A stretch of DNA of 45,678 bases from JBGSMF01 sp964651475 (GTDB lineage: Bacteria > Chloroflexota > Anaerolineae > Fen-1058). Positions 9,183 to 17,564 of this stretch are shown piece after piece (the first letter of the stretch is position 1; each line of letters starts with the position of its first letter). The DNA is taken from assembly GCA_964651475.1 (NCBI GenBank), contig CAZYXV010000027.1:1-45678 (forward strand). Reading direction: 5' to 3'. Position numbers and translations under genes: made by a program. Under the pieces are notes generated by a model. That model saw only the letters and a list, made by a program, of their open reading frames with translations. It did not search any database and was not told where the DNA came from.

Positions 9183-11144
9183 ATGAGTGATTACGTTCGA
9201 GCATTCAATCCGTTTTTCAATCGCCAGCGCATCACCGATCCAGCCTATTTCTTTGGGCGGGTGCGGCAAATCGAAGCGTTGTACAGCGCCGTGGTGACCC
9301 ATCAGTGCCGCTCGCTGGTGGGCGAGCGCAAGATGGGCAAGTCGTCGCTGCTCACCTTCATCGGCCAGCCGGCCACCATGCGCCAGTACGGATTGGATCC
9401 CCAAAAACAGTTGATGATGTATTTTGACCTGGAAGGCATGGCCTCGGCGGGCGTGCAAGACTTTTGGGTAGAAGTGCTGGAGGCGCTGAGCACGCGCCTG
9501 CCGCCTTCGGCCAGCGACCTCGCGGCGGCCATACAGCAGGTGGTGGAGTCTGAAGTGCGCTTCATGGCCGTGCGCCGCGCGCTGCGCCGCGTGCGCGACG
9601 CCGGGTTTGAACCGGTGTTGTGCCTGGACGAGTTTGAATCGCTGGCGCGCAATCCGCGCTTCGAAACCGACTTTTACGGCGAGCTGCGCAGCCTGGCCAG
9701 CGAGTTGGGACTGGTTTATCTGACGGCTTCCAAGCGCAGTCTTTACGAGCTAACCTACGAGCACTCGGACACGCTCTCGTCGCCATTCTTTAACATCTTC
9801 TCCGAGCTGCCGTTGGGGTTGATGAACGAGGACGAGACGCGCGCGCTATTGACCGGCTTATCGTCGCGTGAAGGGAGCGGCCTGGGGAAAGGCTTTTGTG
9901 AAGAGGAGATTGTGTTTGCGCTCTACATGGCCGGGGCGCATCCCTTCTTTTTGCAAATTGCGGGATTCCATTTGTACGAAACGCCCGGCTGCTCCAGCCC
10001 GCGCGCGCCGGAAAGCTACCAACAAATCCGCAAGCGTTTTCTGGCCGAAGCCGAAGACCATTACCGCTACCTGTGGTCGCAGTTGACCACCACCCAGCAG
10101 ATGGGATTGGCGCACCTCTCGCAAGCCTCTGAGCCGGTCATCCGCCTGCTCAAGGTCAAGAGCCTGGTGCAGGATAAAGACGACAGGCCGGTGCCCTTTA
10201 GCGAAACATTTTCCGAGTTCCTGGCCCAGCAGCGCACCGACCAAACCACAGGTTCCCTCGCTACGCCGGCAGCCACCACCAGCAACGATTTGACAGGCCG
10301 GACACTGGGAGGCTATCGGATAGTATCGCCCATCGGGCAAGGCGGCATGGCAGAAGTCTACAAAGGTTACCAGCCGGCGCTCGACCGCTACGTGGCGCTC
10401 AAAATTCTTTCGCCGCGCTTTGCCGCCGATGCATCGTTTTACGAACGATTTCAGCGCGAGGCCACCGCCATCGCGCGGCTGCGCCATCCCAATATTGTCC
10501 AGGTCTATGATTTTGGCACGGCAGACAACCTGACCTACATGGTGATGGAATACATTGCCGGGCCTACCCTCAAACACAAGATTCGAGAAGCGCACGCCCG
10601 GGGCCAGCTCTTGCCGGGCGACGAGGTTCTGGCCATCACGCGCGACGTGGCCGCCGCCATGGATTACGCCCACGCGCGCGGCCTGATTCACCGCGACGTC
10701 AAGCCGGCCAACATCTTGCTGCGCCGCGCCGAGCTTGAAGAGCCAGGAGCGCCCCAACCCGAGCCGTATGCGGTCCTCACCGATTTTGGCGTGGTCAAGA
10801 TGTTGGAAGGCGTGCAATTCACGGCCACCGGCATGACGTTGGGCACGCCGGATTACATGTCGCCGGAGCAAGCCGCCGGCGACGAGGTGACCCCCGCCAG
10901 CGACATTTACGCATTGGGAGTATTGGTATACGAAATGTTGGTGGGCCAACTGCCCTTCTCGGCCGATACGCCCCTGGCCGTGCTGCTCAAACACATGTCG
11001 GACGCGCCCCCACTGCCGCGCACGCTCAAGCCCGATTTGCCCCCCGGCGTGGACGAGGTGTTGAATCGCGTGTTGGCAAAATCGCCGCGAGACCGCTTCA
11101 GATCGGGAGGCGAATTTGCCGCCGCCCTGGAGGCTGCGCTGTGA
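9183..11144 (+). CDS. AAA ATPase-serine/threonine kinase fusion protein
   Basis: A 653-residue cytoplasmic signalling protein with the ATPase in front of the kinase, the reverse of the more usual order. The N-terminal STAND/archaeal-type P-loop domain has Walker A GERKMGKSS at ~47-55 and Walker B LCLDEFE near 146. It also has a GAHPFFLQ motif typical of this ATPase clade. The Hanks-type kinase starts near residue 374: glycine loop GQGGMAEVYKG, catalytic Lys in VALKIL, HRDVKPAN with Asp near 505, DFG with Asp near 534, and GTPDYMSPEQ. All catalytic residues are present. There is no membrane helix. The ATG at 9183 follows GGCAGAGG closely. The stop overlaps the next gene, another protein with the same ATPase type, by four bases. 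Confidence 0.9.
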   Translation: MSDYVRAFNPFFNRQRITDPAYFFGRVRQIEALYSAVVTHQCRSLVGERKMGKSSLLTFIGQPATMRQYGLDPQKQLMMYFDLEGMASAGVQDFWVEVLEALSTRLPPSASDLAAAIQQVVESEVRFMAVRRALRRVRDAGFEPVLCLDEFESLARNPRFETDFYGELRSLASELGLVYLTASKRSLYELTYEHSDTLSSPFFNIFSELPLGLMNEDETRALLTGLSSREGSGLGKGFCEEEIVFALYMAGAHPFFLQIAGFHLYETPGCSSPRAPESYQQIRKRFLAEAEDHYRYLWSQLTTTQQMGLAHLSQASEPVIRLLKVKSLVQDKDDRPVPFSETFSEFLAQQRTDQTTGSLATPAATTSNDLTGRTLGGYRIVSPIGQGGMAEVYKGYQPALDRYVALKILSPRFAADASFYERFQREATAIARLRHPNIVQVYDFGTADNLTYMVMEYIAGPTLKHKIREAHARGQLLPGDEVLAITRDVAAAMDYAHARGLIHRDVKPANILLRRAELEEPGAPQPEPYAVLTDFGVVKMLEGVQFTATGMTLGTPDYMSPEQAAGDEVTPASDIYALGVLVYEMLVGQLPFSADTPLAVLLKHMSDAPPLPRTLKPDLPPGVDEVLNRVLAKSPRDRFRSGGEFAAALEAAL

Positions 11145-14100
11145 CCGGCAAAAGCTTGACCACCGGCATAATCGTCGGGCTGCTGCTGACTTTGATGATG
11201 GCGTGCCCGGCTTTTGTCATCCTTCAAGAAACCCAGGTGCTGCCGTTTAGTGTTTTCTCATTCCTGCAAGCAGGCTGGCAGTTGGGGCTGGCATTAGAAT
11301 TTACCGTCTTTGCAGTATTCACCGGCATCGCCACGTTGGTCGCTCTAGCAGGCGGAACGATGGCGGCCTGGCGCGCGCGCGCGACGACATTCAAAAGCGG
11401 CGTGTACGCTGGCGCGCTCAGCGGGACGATGGTGGGGCTGGTGCTTTACACCATATTGGTAGCCCCTAGCACGGCCGTGTGGGCAGGGCGGCTCGTACTG
11501 GCCGCGACGGCCGTTCCAGAAACAGGCTATTTCTCTGACGAGTGGATTATTCCATTTGTGCGGCATACGCTCATCCGCTTCGATCTGATTTTGTGGGCCG
11601 CGCTGATTGGCGCGCTGGTGGGGGGAATGCAAGGCGGCATAGTGGGCTGGCTGCGGCGCAAAACGCCCCCCCCGTCGCCCTTACCGACGCTGCTGGATGT
11701 CATCAACAATGATCGCACGCGCCAGGCATGGATGGCGGTGTATAAAGACGAGGCCCTCAAAGCCGGATTGATCGCGGGATTGATGGGCGGGGCCGTGCTG
11801 ATCTTCCTGGAGGCCATGGGAACGTCGGCGTTGGCCAATTCATTCGACGCTTCGCTCCCATTGTTTGGCCCGGCGGCGCAATACGTCGAATGGTTTTTAG
11901 AAATCTTGCAAGCCGCCGGCGGGACCCACAAGAGCCATCTGATCAGTGGTCCGCTAGTGCTATCGCCCCTGCTGGTATTCCTGGTGGTTGTGGGAATAGG
12001 CGGAGTGGCTGCCTTCTTGCCCAAAAATCCGCCCGGCCGCCTGAGCACGCGCGTGTACGCGGCCACCGCGGCCGGCATGGTGACGGGCATACTTTTCTTT
12101 ATTCGCCAGGCCGATCAAATCCGCCTGGCCATTGGCATGCTGCCCCAGTTCGTTCAACCCTTGCTCAACGCCCCTGGCCAGAAAGAGAATATCAAGAACG
12201 TCGTCCTCTTTTTATCTACGCCTCAGGCGCGGGTTGTAATGATGTATTGTGTATGGCTGCCATGTGTCCTGATGGGGGGTGTGCTGGGAACATTGGGCGG
12301 CGCGCTGGAAGGCCTGGCGTACGGCCTGTTCTTGATGCTTTTCAGGCTCCGCCCGGTGGACCGCGCGCGCATCGTGCGGCGCGACCTGGCGCAGCACAGC
12401 AGCCAGTTGTTGCCGCGCCTGTACCGGGTGTTCCAGAATGACAAAAACGCTATACAAGTATTGGAACACCTGGCGTTCGATTTAAAGACCGAGCCGGCCC
12501 AGGCGCGCATAGTGGCAGCGTACCATACACTTGCCTCGCGCGCCGATTACGCCGTCGAAGCGCTAGAGACAATTTCGCACACGCTAAAAGATCAACCCGA
12601 GTGGAAGCTGCGCGCCGAGATCATGGCGCTTCACAGCATTATGGCCCAGGGCTTGCGCGCCGACACGGTAGCGCAGATAGCCGCCATCGCCCCCATGCCC
12701 GATGAGCAGACGACGGCGCTGCCGCCCCTCCTGGCCAAATCGGGCGAGCACCTTTCGCGCGCGCTAAACGAACTCAAAAAGCTCGAGCGCGTGGACGACC
12801 TGAACGCCAAGATCATTTTTATGAACAACACCCTGGAATACCTGCGCCTGGCGCGCATTTTCGGCGAAGAGGTGGTGAGCAAGGGCACACATTGCTGCAC
12901 ATCTTTTGCCGAGTTTAGCGCCTTGCGCTTGCTGTGGGATCATTGGGAAGAAATCGTGTTGAGCGCGGTCAAAGACATGCAGGGCCGCGCCGAACTGAGC
13001 GCCGAACTCAAGACGCGCAAACTGACTTTTGCGCGGCGGCTGGCGCTCAGCTTGACGGTGGCGAATTGCGGATTGAACGTGGCCGAAGATGTACGGCTGC
13101 GCGTGGAGGAGTGCGAAGAGGAATACGACGTGTTGGAAGGCCAGGAGCAGCAGGTAGATATCCTGGCGCCTCAAGAAAGCCGCCAGATGTTTTTTACTAT
13201 CAGGCCGCACAACGCTGAGCGGCTGCGCGTATGTTGGAAGATCGTGTACGACGACGCGCTCAACGACGACCGCGTGATCGAATTTGCCGACCAGGTCGAG
13301 TTTGTCGAGGCCGAAAAGCCCTTCCAGCGCATCTTTCCCATCCCCTACGTCACCGGCACGCCCTTGCAAAGCGGGCAGATGTTTGTGGGGCGGCAAGACG
13401 TGTTCGAGTACGTGCGCGAGCATTTGCTCGGCGCGTATCAGAATAACGTGATTGTATTGCACGGCCAACGGCGCACCGGCAAGACCTCGGTGCTTTATCG
13501 CCTGGGCGATGTGCTGGCCGATACGCACATCTGCGTGCTGATTGATATGCAGGGCAAAGCGGCGCGCGGCGAAGTGGACTTTTTGTATTCGATTGCCGAC
13601 GACATTGCCTACACGCTGGAAAACAAGGGCATCGCGGTAGACCTGCCGCCGCGCAAGGATTTTGAAGAATCGCCCGAGTTCTTTTTCCGCAGCCGTTTTT
13701 TGCGCCGCGCCTACGAGGCGCTGGGCGGCAAAAGCCTCTTGCTCATGTTCGACGAGTTTGAGGAGCTGCAAAAACGCGTCGAAGACGGCAAACTGGCAGC
13801 CGACATTTTCCCCTACCTGCGCAACCTGATGCAGCACGAGCGGCAGGTGGACTTTGTATTTGCCGGGACACACAAGCTGGAAGAGCTGGGCGCAGAATAC
13901 TGGTCCATCTTGTTCAACATCGCCGCCTACAAGCGCATCACCTTCCTGGAGAAAGACCAAGTCACCCGCCTGGTCACCCAGCCGGTCGCGCCCTACGGGA
14001 TGGAATACGATCCACTGGCCGTGGAGCGTATCTATCAGGTGGCGGCGGGGCACCCCTATTTCACCCAGGTGGTATGCCACGAGTTGGTGGCGTATCACAA

Positions 14101-14467
14101 CGAGACACAGCGCAATTACCTGACGGTGACCGATGTGGACGCGGCCCTGGAGCACATCATCGAACGCGGCGAGGCGCATTTCAAATACATCTGGGCCGAA
14201 TCGTCCACCCAGCAGCGATTGGTTTTGCTGGCGCTGGCCGAACTTTTAGAAACGGAAGAGGCCGCCACGCCGGATGACGTGGCGGCGCTGCTGCGCAAGC
14301 GCGGCCGCCCGCTGGACAGGCTGGAACTGCCAGAGGCGCTGGCCAACCTCGAATCGCGCGACATCTTGATGCGCTCCGACCCCCGCAGCAGCCTGTACCG
14401 CTTCCGCGTGGATCTCATCCGGCGCTGGATTTACGCGGCGAGGCCGGCATACGAAAAAGTTGTGTAA
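11141..14467 (+). CDS. Polytopic membrane protein with C-terminal AAA/STAND ATPase
   Basis: An 1108-residue protein. The N-terminal third has about eight hydrophobic helices, the first at ~8-30 and the last pair at ~366-398. A helical cytoplasmic region (~420-590) and a probable beta-sandwich-like segment (~640-720) follow. The C-terminal ATPase has Walker A GQRRTGKTS near residue 775, Walker B LLLMFDEFEE near 868 and the GHPYFTQ motif near 970, then a winged-helix-like tail. The GTG start overlaps the kinase gene's stop and is preceded by GGAGG at 7 bases. The ATPase resembles that of the preceding AAA-kinase, suggesting partner proteins, possibly a membrane sensor and its kinase. I recognise no named family for the whole protein. 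Confidence 0.8.
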   Translation: MTGKSLTTGIIVGLLLTLMMACPAFVILQETQVLPFSVFSFLQAGWQLGLALEFTVFAVFTGIATLVALAGGTMAAWRARATTFKSGVYAGALSGTMVGLVLYTILVAPSTAVWAGRLVLAATAVPETGYFSDEWIIPFVRHTLIRFDLILWAALIGALVGGMQGGIVGWLRRKTPPPSPLPTLLDVINNDRTRQAWMAVYKDEALKAGLIAGLMGGAVLIFLEAMGTSALANSFDASLPLFGPAAQYVEWFLEILQAAGGTHKSHLISGPLVLSPLLVFLVVVGIGGVAAFLPKNPPGRLSTRVYAATAAGMVTGILFFIRQADQIRLAIGMLPQFVQPLLNAPGQKENIKNVVLFLSTPQARVVMMYCVWLPCVLMGGVLGTLGGALEGLAYGLFLMLFRLRPVDRARIVRRDLAQHSSQLLPRLYRVFQNDKNAIQVLEHLAFDLKTEPAQARIVAAYHTLASRADYAVEALETISHTLKDQPEWKLRAEIMALHSIMAQGLRADTVAQIAAIAPMPDEQTTALPPLLAKSGEHLSRALNELKKLERVDDLNAKIIFMNNTLEYLRLARIFGEEVVSKGTHCCTSFAEFSALRLLWDHWEEIVLSAVKDMQGRAELSAELKTRKLTFARRLALSLTVANCGLNVAEDVRLRVEECEEEYDVLEGQEQQVDILAPQESRQMFFTIRPHNAERLRVCWKIVYDDALNDDRVIEFADQVEFVEAEKPFQRIFPIPYVTGTPLQSGQMFVGRQDVFEYVREHLLGAYQNNVIVLHGQRRTGKTSVLYRLGDVLADTHICVLIDMQGKAARGEVDFLYSIADDIAYTLENKGIAVDLPPRKDFEESPEFFFRSRFLRRAYEALGGKSLLLMFDEFEELQKRVEDGKLAADIFPYLRNLMQHERQVDFVFAGTHKLEELGAEYWSILFNIAAYKRITFLEKDQVTRLVTQPVAPYGMEYDPLAVERIYQVAAGHPYFTQVVCHELVAYHNETQRNYLTVTDVDAALEHIIERGEAHFKYIWAESSTQQRLVLLALAELLETEEAATPDDVAALLRKRGRPLDRLELPEALANLESRDILMRSDPRSSLYRFRVDLIRRWIYAARPAYEKVV

Positions 14468-14488
14468 GACGAACGGCCAACAGTAAAG

Positions 14489-14893
14489 GTGAAACATCAA
14501 ACGTCAACCCGCAAGCAACTTGGTTCGGCTGGTGAAGAGCTTGCGGCGCGCGAGTTGATCCGGCGCGGCTATATTATCCGCGCGCGGAACTGGCGCTGCG
14601 CTGCCGGCGAGTTGGACATTGTAGCCGAATTGCCCTCACCCCCCTCAGGGGGGCAAGCGCCTTGCATCGTCTTTGTCGAAGTGAAAACCCGGCGCGGCGA
14701 CCGCTTTGGCGCGCCCGAGGAATCCATTACGCCGGCCAAGCGCGCCCACCTCATCGCCGCCGCGCAGACCTACCTGCAAGAACACAATCTTGACTGCGAT
14801 TGGCGGATTGACGTGGCGGCGATTGAGCTTTCCCCACGCGGCGAGTTGCTGCGAATAGACGTGATTGAGAATGCTGTTGAAGGTGGAAAGTAA
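14489..14893 (+). CDS. yraN: YraN/UPF0102 family endonuclease-fold protein
   Basis: A 134-residue protein of the UPF0102 family, which has a restriction-endonuclease-like fold. Its signature is complete: GSAGEELAARELIRRGY, ARNWRCAAGELDIVA, FVEVKTRRGDRFG and KRAHLIAAAQTYL. The Glu/Asp and E-x-K residues match the predicted nuclease site. The exact role is unsettled; the family is usually near rnhB, miaA or similar housekeeping genes. The start is a GTG at 14489 with a weak upstream AAAG. It overlaps the beginning of miaA. Confidence 0.9.
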   Translation: MKHQTSTRKQLGSAGEELAARELIRRGYIIRARNWRCAAGELDIVAELPSPPSGGQAPCIVFVEVKTRRGDRFGAPEESITPAKRAHLIAAAQTYLQEHNLDCDWRIDVAAIELSPRGELLRIDVIENAVEGGK

Positions 14894-15770
14894 AAAGCAG
14901 TTAATCGTTATTATTGGTCCCACTGCAGTCGGCAAAACGGCCTATGCGATTGACCTGGCTCGAAAACTGGACGGCGAAATCGTCTCGGCGGATTCGCGGC
15001 AAATCTATCGCCGCATGGATATTGGCACGGCCAAGCCCACACCCGAGGAACAGGCCGCCGTGCGCCACCACGTGATTGACGTGGTGGGCCCCGAGGAACC
15101 ATTCACACTGGCTGAATACCAGGCCGCCGCTTACGCTGCCATTGACGACATCTTTGCTCAGGGCAAGCAGCCTGTGCTGGTGGGCGGCACGGGCCTGTAT
15201 ATCCGCGCCGTCGTCGAGGGGCTGCGCATCCCCGCCGTGCCGCCCAACCCCGACTTGCGCCGCGAACTCGAGGCGCAAGAGGGCGCGGCGCTCTATGCGC
15301 GCCTGCGCGAACTCGACCCGGCGGCGGCGGGCAAGATTGATCCCCGCAACGCGCGCCGTACCATCCGCGCCCTGGAAGTATGCCTGAGCACCGGGCAGCG
15401 TTTCTCAGAGTTAGGGCTGGCCCAGTCGCCCCCCTACCCTGTCGAGATCACTTTGCTGACCATGGAGCGTAAGCTGCTTTATGCGCGCATTGACGCGCGC
15501 GTGGATCGCATGATTGAACAAGGGTTGGTGGCCGAGGTCGAGCGCCTAGCGGCGGCGGGTTACAGTTGGGAGTTGCCCTCAATGTCTGGCCTGGGGTACA
15601 AGCAAATCGGCGAATACTTGTGCGGTCTGGTGTCGTTAGAGCAAGCCGTCGCCAACATCAAGTATGCCACACACAGCTTTGTGCGGCGCCAGTACGCATG
15701 GTTCAGGAAATTCCAACCGCATCGCGTAATCCATCGCCAACCAGATTCACAGAAAGCACCGTCAGCGTGA
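14871..15770 (+). CDS. miaA: tRNA dimethylallyltransferase MiaA
   Basis: Transfers the dimethylallyl group to A37 of tRNAs that read UNN codons. The 299 residues have the P-loop GPTAVGKT (~16-23), the substrate segment DSRQIYRRMDIGTAKP, VGGTGLYI, the zone RNARRTIRALEV, and the C-terminal SGLGYKQIGEYL and WFRK. The ATG at 14871 lies inside the yraN end. A TTG at 14865 or a GTG at 14883 is also possible, and none has a strong ribosome binding site, which suggests coupling to yraN translation. The last 68 bases overlap, tail to tail, the permease gene on the other strand. Confidence 0.95.
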   Translation: MLLKVESKKQLIVIIGPTAVGKTAYAIDLARKLDGEIVSADSRQIYRRMDIGTAKPTPEEQAAVRHHVIDVVGPEEPFTLAEYQAAAYAAIDDIFAQGKQPVLVGGTGLYIRAVVEGLRIPAVPPNPDLRRELEAQEGAALYARLRELDPAAAGKIDPRNARRTIRALEVCLSTGQRFSELGLAQSPPYPVEITLLTMERKLLYARIDARVDRMIEQGLVAEVERLAAAGYSWELPSMSGLGYKQIGEYLCGLVSLEQAVANIKYATHSFVRRQYAWFRKFQPHRVIHRQPDSQKAPSA

Positions 15771-16599
15771 GCATGGTACCCGGCGCGGCGGCGACCCACG
15801 GCGCCTGCCGGATAAAGCCGCGTCCCTCGTTTAGCATCGCGCCCCATTCCGGCGTTCCCGGCCTCACGCCCACCCCCAAAAAATTGAGCGCCGATACGTT
15901 GAGAAGCGTCCATCCAATCTGCAGGGTGACGATGACCAAAATCGGCCCGGCAACGTTGGGCAAAATGTGATGGAGCAAGATGCGGCGATTGGTACATCCC
16001 ACCGCGCGAGCGGCTAACACGTAAGGACGCTTGCGCACTCCAATGACTGCCGCGCGCACGACGCGCGCCGTGCTGGCAATGCCGGCCATCCCAATCCCCA
16101 ACGCTACGTTGACCGGCCCAGGGCCAAGCAAAGCCACCAGCCCCAGAGCCAATAACAAGTACGGCATAGCTAAAAGCACGTCAATCAACCTGCCGACGAT
16201 AGTGTCAAACCAGCCGTCGTAAAACCCTGCCAACATTCCAAGGCTGACGCCGGGCAGCGTGGCCACCAGCGCCGCCAGCAGCGTAATGCCGAGCGTCAAC
16301 CGCCCGCCGTGCAACAATCGGCTCCATACATCCCGGCCAAACAAATCGGTGCCCGCCCAATGAGACGGATCTGGCGGCCAGAGTTGCGCGGCAACATCCA
16401 CTTTCATTGGGTCCGCGGGCGCCACAAGCGGCGCGGCCAGGCCAGCCAAAATCACCAGCGCCAGAAAGCCCAAAGCGACCAGCGTCGCCGGATTGCTACG
16501 CAGGGGGCGGCGTTCCGGCTTGCCGGCTGGCCAGGGTTCAGGCAGCGGCTTGCGCGTGGGGAGCGGATATAAAAAGCGATGCCGTCGCTCGAGACTCAT
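15703..16599 (-). CDS. ABC transporter permease, DppC/NikC type
   Basis: Membrane subunit of a peptide/nickel-class importer, 298 residues. It has the N-terminal cytoplasmic stretch and first helix typical of the C subunits, then GTDLFGRDVWSRLLHGGR, and the EAA loop AARAVGCTNRRILLHHILPN that contacts the ATPase. The end reads VNLVGDGLRDA as in the family. It starts 4 bases after the stop of the DppB-type partner. The stop lies inside miaA on the opposite strand; both reading frames keep family-conserved residues up to their stops, so the overlap looks genuine. No ATPase genes are next to it. Confidence 0.93.
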   Translation of the reverse strand: MSLERRHRFLYPLPTRKPLPEPWPAGKPERRPLRSNPATLVALGFLALVILAGLAAPLVAPADPMKVDVAAQLWPPDPSHWAGTDLFGRDVWSRLLHGGRLTLGITLLAALVATLPGVSLGMLAGFYDGWFDTIVGRLIDVLLAMPYLLLALGLVALLGPGPVNVALGIGMAGIASTARVVRAAVIGVRKRPYVLAARAVGCTNRRILLHHILPNVAGPILVIVTLQIGWTLLNVSALNFLGVGVRPGTPEWGAMLNEGRGFIRQAPWVAAAPGTMLTLTVLSVNLVGDGLRDAVGIS

Positions 16600-16603
16600 T
16601 CTT

Positions 16604-17521
16604 TTATCTTACCCTCGGATCGAGCTGCCAGTGGAGTGCGTCGGCAACCAGATTGACCAGGCTATAGAGCATGGCGCTCACCAGCACCAGCCCCTGCACA
16701 ACCGGCAAGTCCTGAGCCAACACGGCCTCCACCATCACCCGCCCCAGCCCTTGCCGCGCAAACAACGTTTCGGTCACCGCCGCGCCGCCCATCAAAAAAC
16801 CCGCCTGGACGGCAATGATGGCTGCCACGGGCGGCAAAGCCACCGTCCAGGCGTGCCGAATCAAGATGAGCGATGGCGTGAGCCCCTTGGCGCGCGCCGC
16901 CGTGATATAATTTTCGGCCAGCACATCCAGCAGGCTGGAGCGCACCAGGCGCGCAATCGAGCCGGCCGAGGCCAGTCCAAGCACCAGGGCGGGAAGGATC
17001 AAGTGGCACACACCATCATTGCCTGTGGGCGGCAGCCAGTCCAGAGCAATACTGAACAACACTATTGCCAGTAGTCCCAACCAGGCGATGGGTACAGAGA
17101 TGCCCAGCAGCGCAATGCCCATCCCAATGCTGTCGAGCCACGTGCCGCGATGGATGGCCGCGAGAGTGCCTAACCCTATCCCGGCCACAACTGCGGCGAC
17201 CATGGCCGCTGCGGCCAGTTCTACAGTAGGGCGGCCTGCTTCTGCAATGATCGTGCTCACAGGCCGCCCGCTGATCCACGAGCGGCCCCAATCGCCGCGC
17301 GCCGCATTCCACAAGAAATCGGCGTATTGCACGAGCAGGGGGCGATCCCAGCCAATGGCGGAGCGATGCTCGGCAATGGCCTGCGGTGACGCCCCAGAGC
17401 GCGCCAGGAGTTGCAGGGCTGGATCGCCTGGCAGCATGTGGACGGCGGCAAACGAAAGCGTGCCGGCGGCCCACAAGACGGGGACGATGGTTAACAAGCG
17501 ACGCAGGATAAAGCGGAACAT
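16604..17521 (-). CDS. ABC transporter permease, DppB/NikB type
   Basis: The partner permease, 305 residues, with six predicted helices. It has the typical N-terminus FILRRLLTIVPVLWAAGTLSF followed by HMLPGDPA, the segment GDWGRSWISGRPV and the EAA loop AARAKGLTPSLILIRHAW. I chose the ATG at 17521 over a TTG at 17530 that adds three residues. No clear ribosome binding site is visible. The gap to the binding-protein gene holds a 12-base-pair inverted repeat (17531-17564) that could reduce permease expression relative to the binding protein. Confidence 0.92.
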   Translation of the reverse strand: MFRFILRRLLTIVPVLWAAGTLSFAAVHMLPGDPALQLLARSGASPQAIAEHRSAIGWDRPLLVQYADFLWNAARGDWGRSWISGRPVSTIIAEAGRPTVELAAAAMVAAVVAGIGLGTLAAIHRGTWLDSIGMGIALLGISVPIAWLGLLAIVLFSIALDWLPPTGNDGVCHLILPALVLGLASAGSIARLVRSSLLDVLAENYITAARAKGLTPSLILIRHAWTVALPPVAAIIAVQAGFLMGGAAVTETLFARQGLGRVMVEAVLAQDLPVVQGLVLVSAMLYSLVNLVADALHWQLDPRVR

Positions 17522-17530
17522 AGGCAACAA

Positions 17531-17564
17531 GTAAAAAAGTGGAAAGCACCTGCCACTTTTTTAC
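17531..17564. terminator. Terminator-like inverted repeat between binding protein and permease genes
   Basis: A perfect 12-base arm GTAAAAAAGTGG (17531-17542), a 10-base loop and its complement (17553-17564). The right arm carries a T6 run on both strands, so a short GC stem followed by U residues can form in either direction. It overlaps the stop codon of the binding-protein gene. The stem is weak, so partial termination or mRNA-end protection is more likely than a full stop. Confidence 0.45.

Noticed and set aside
12764..14179. 471-codon minus-strand frame opposite the membrane AAA gene
   Set aside because: Composition is His/Gln/Val-rich without domains. The plus-strand frame has Walker motifs.
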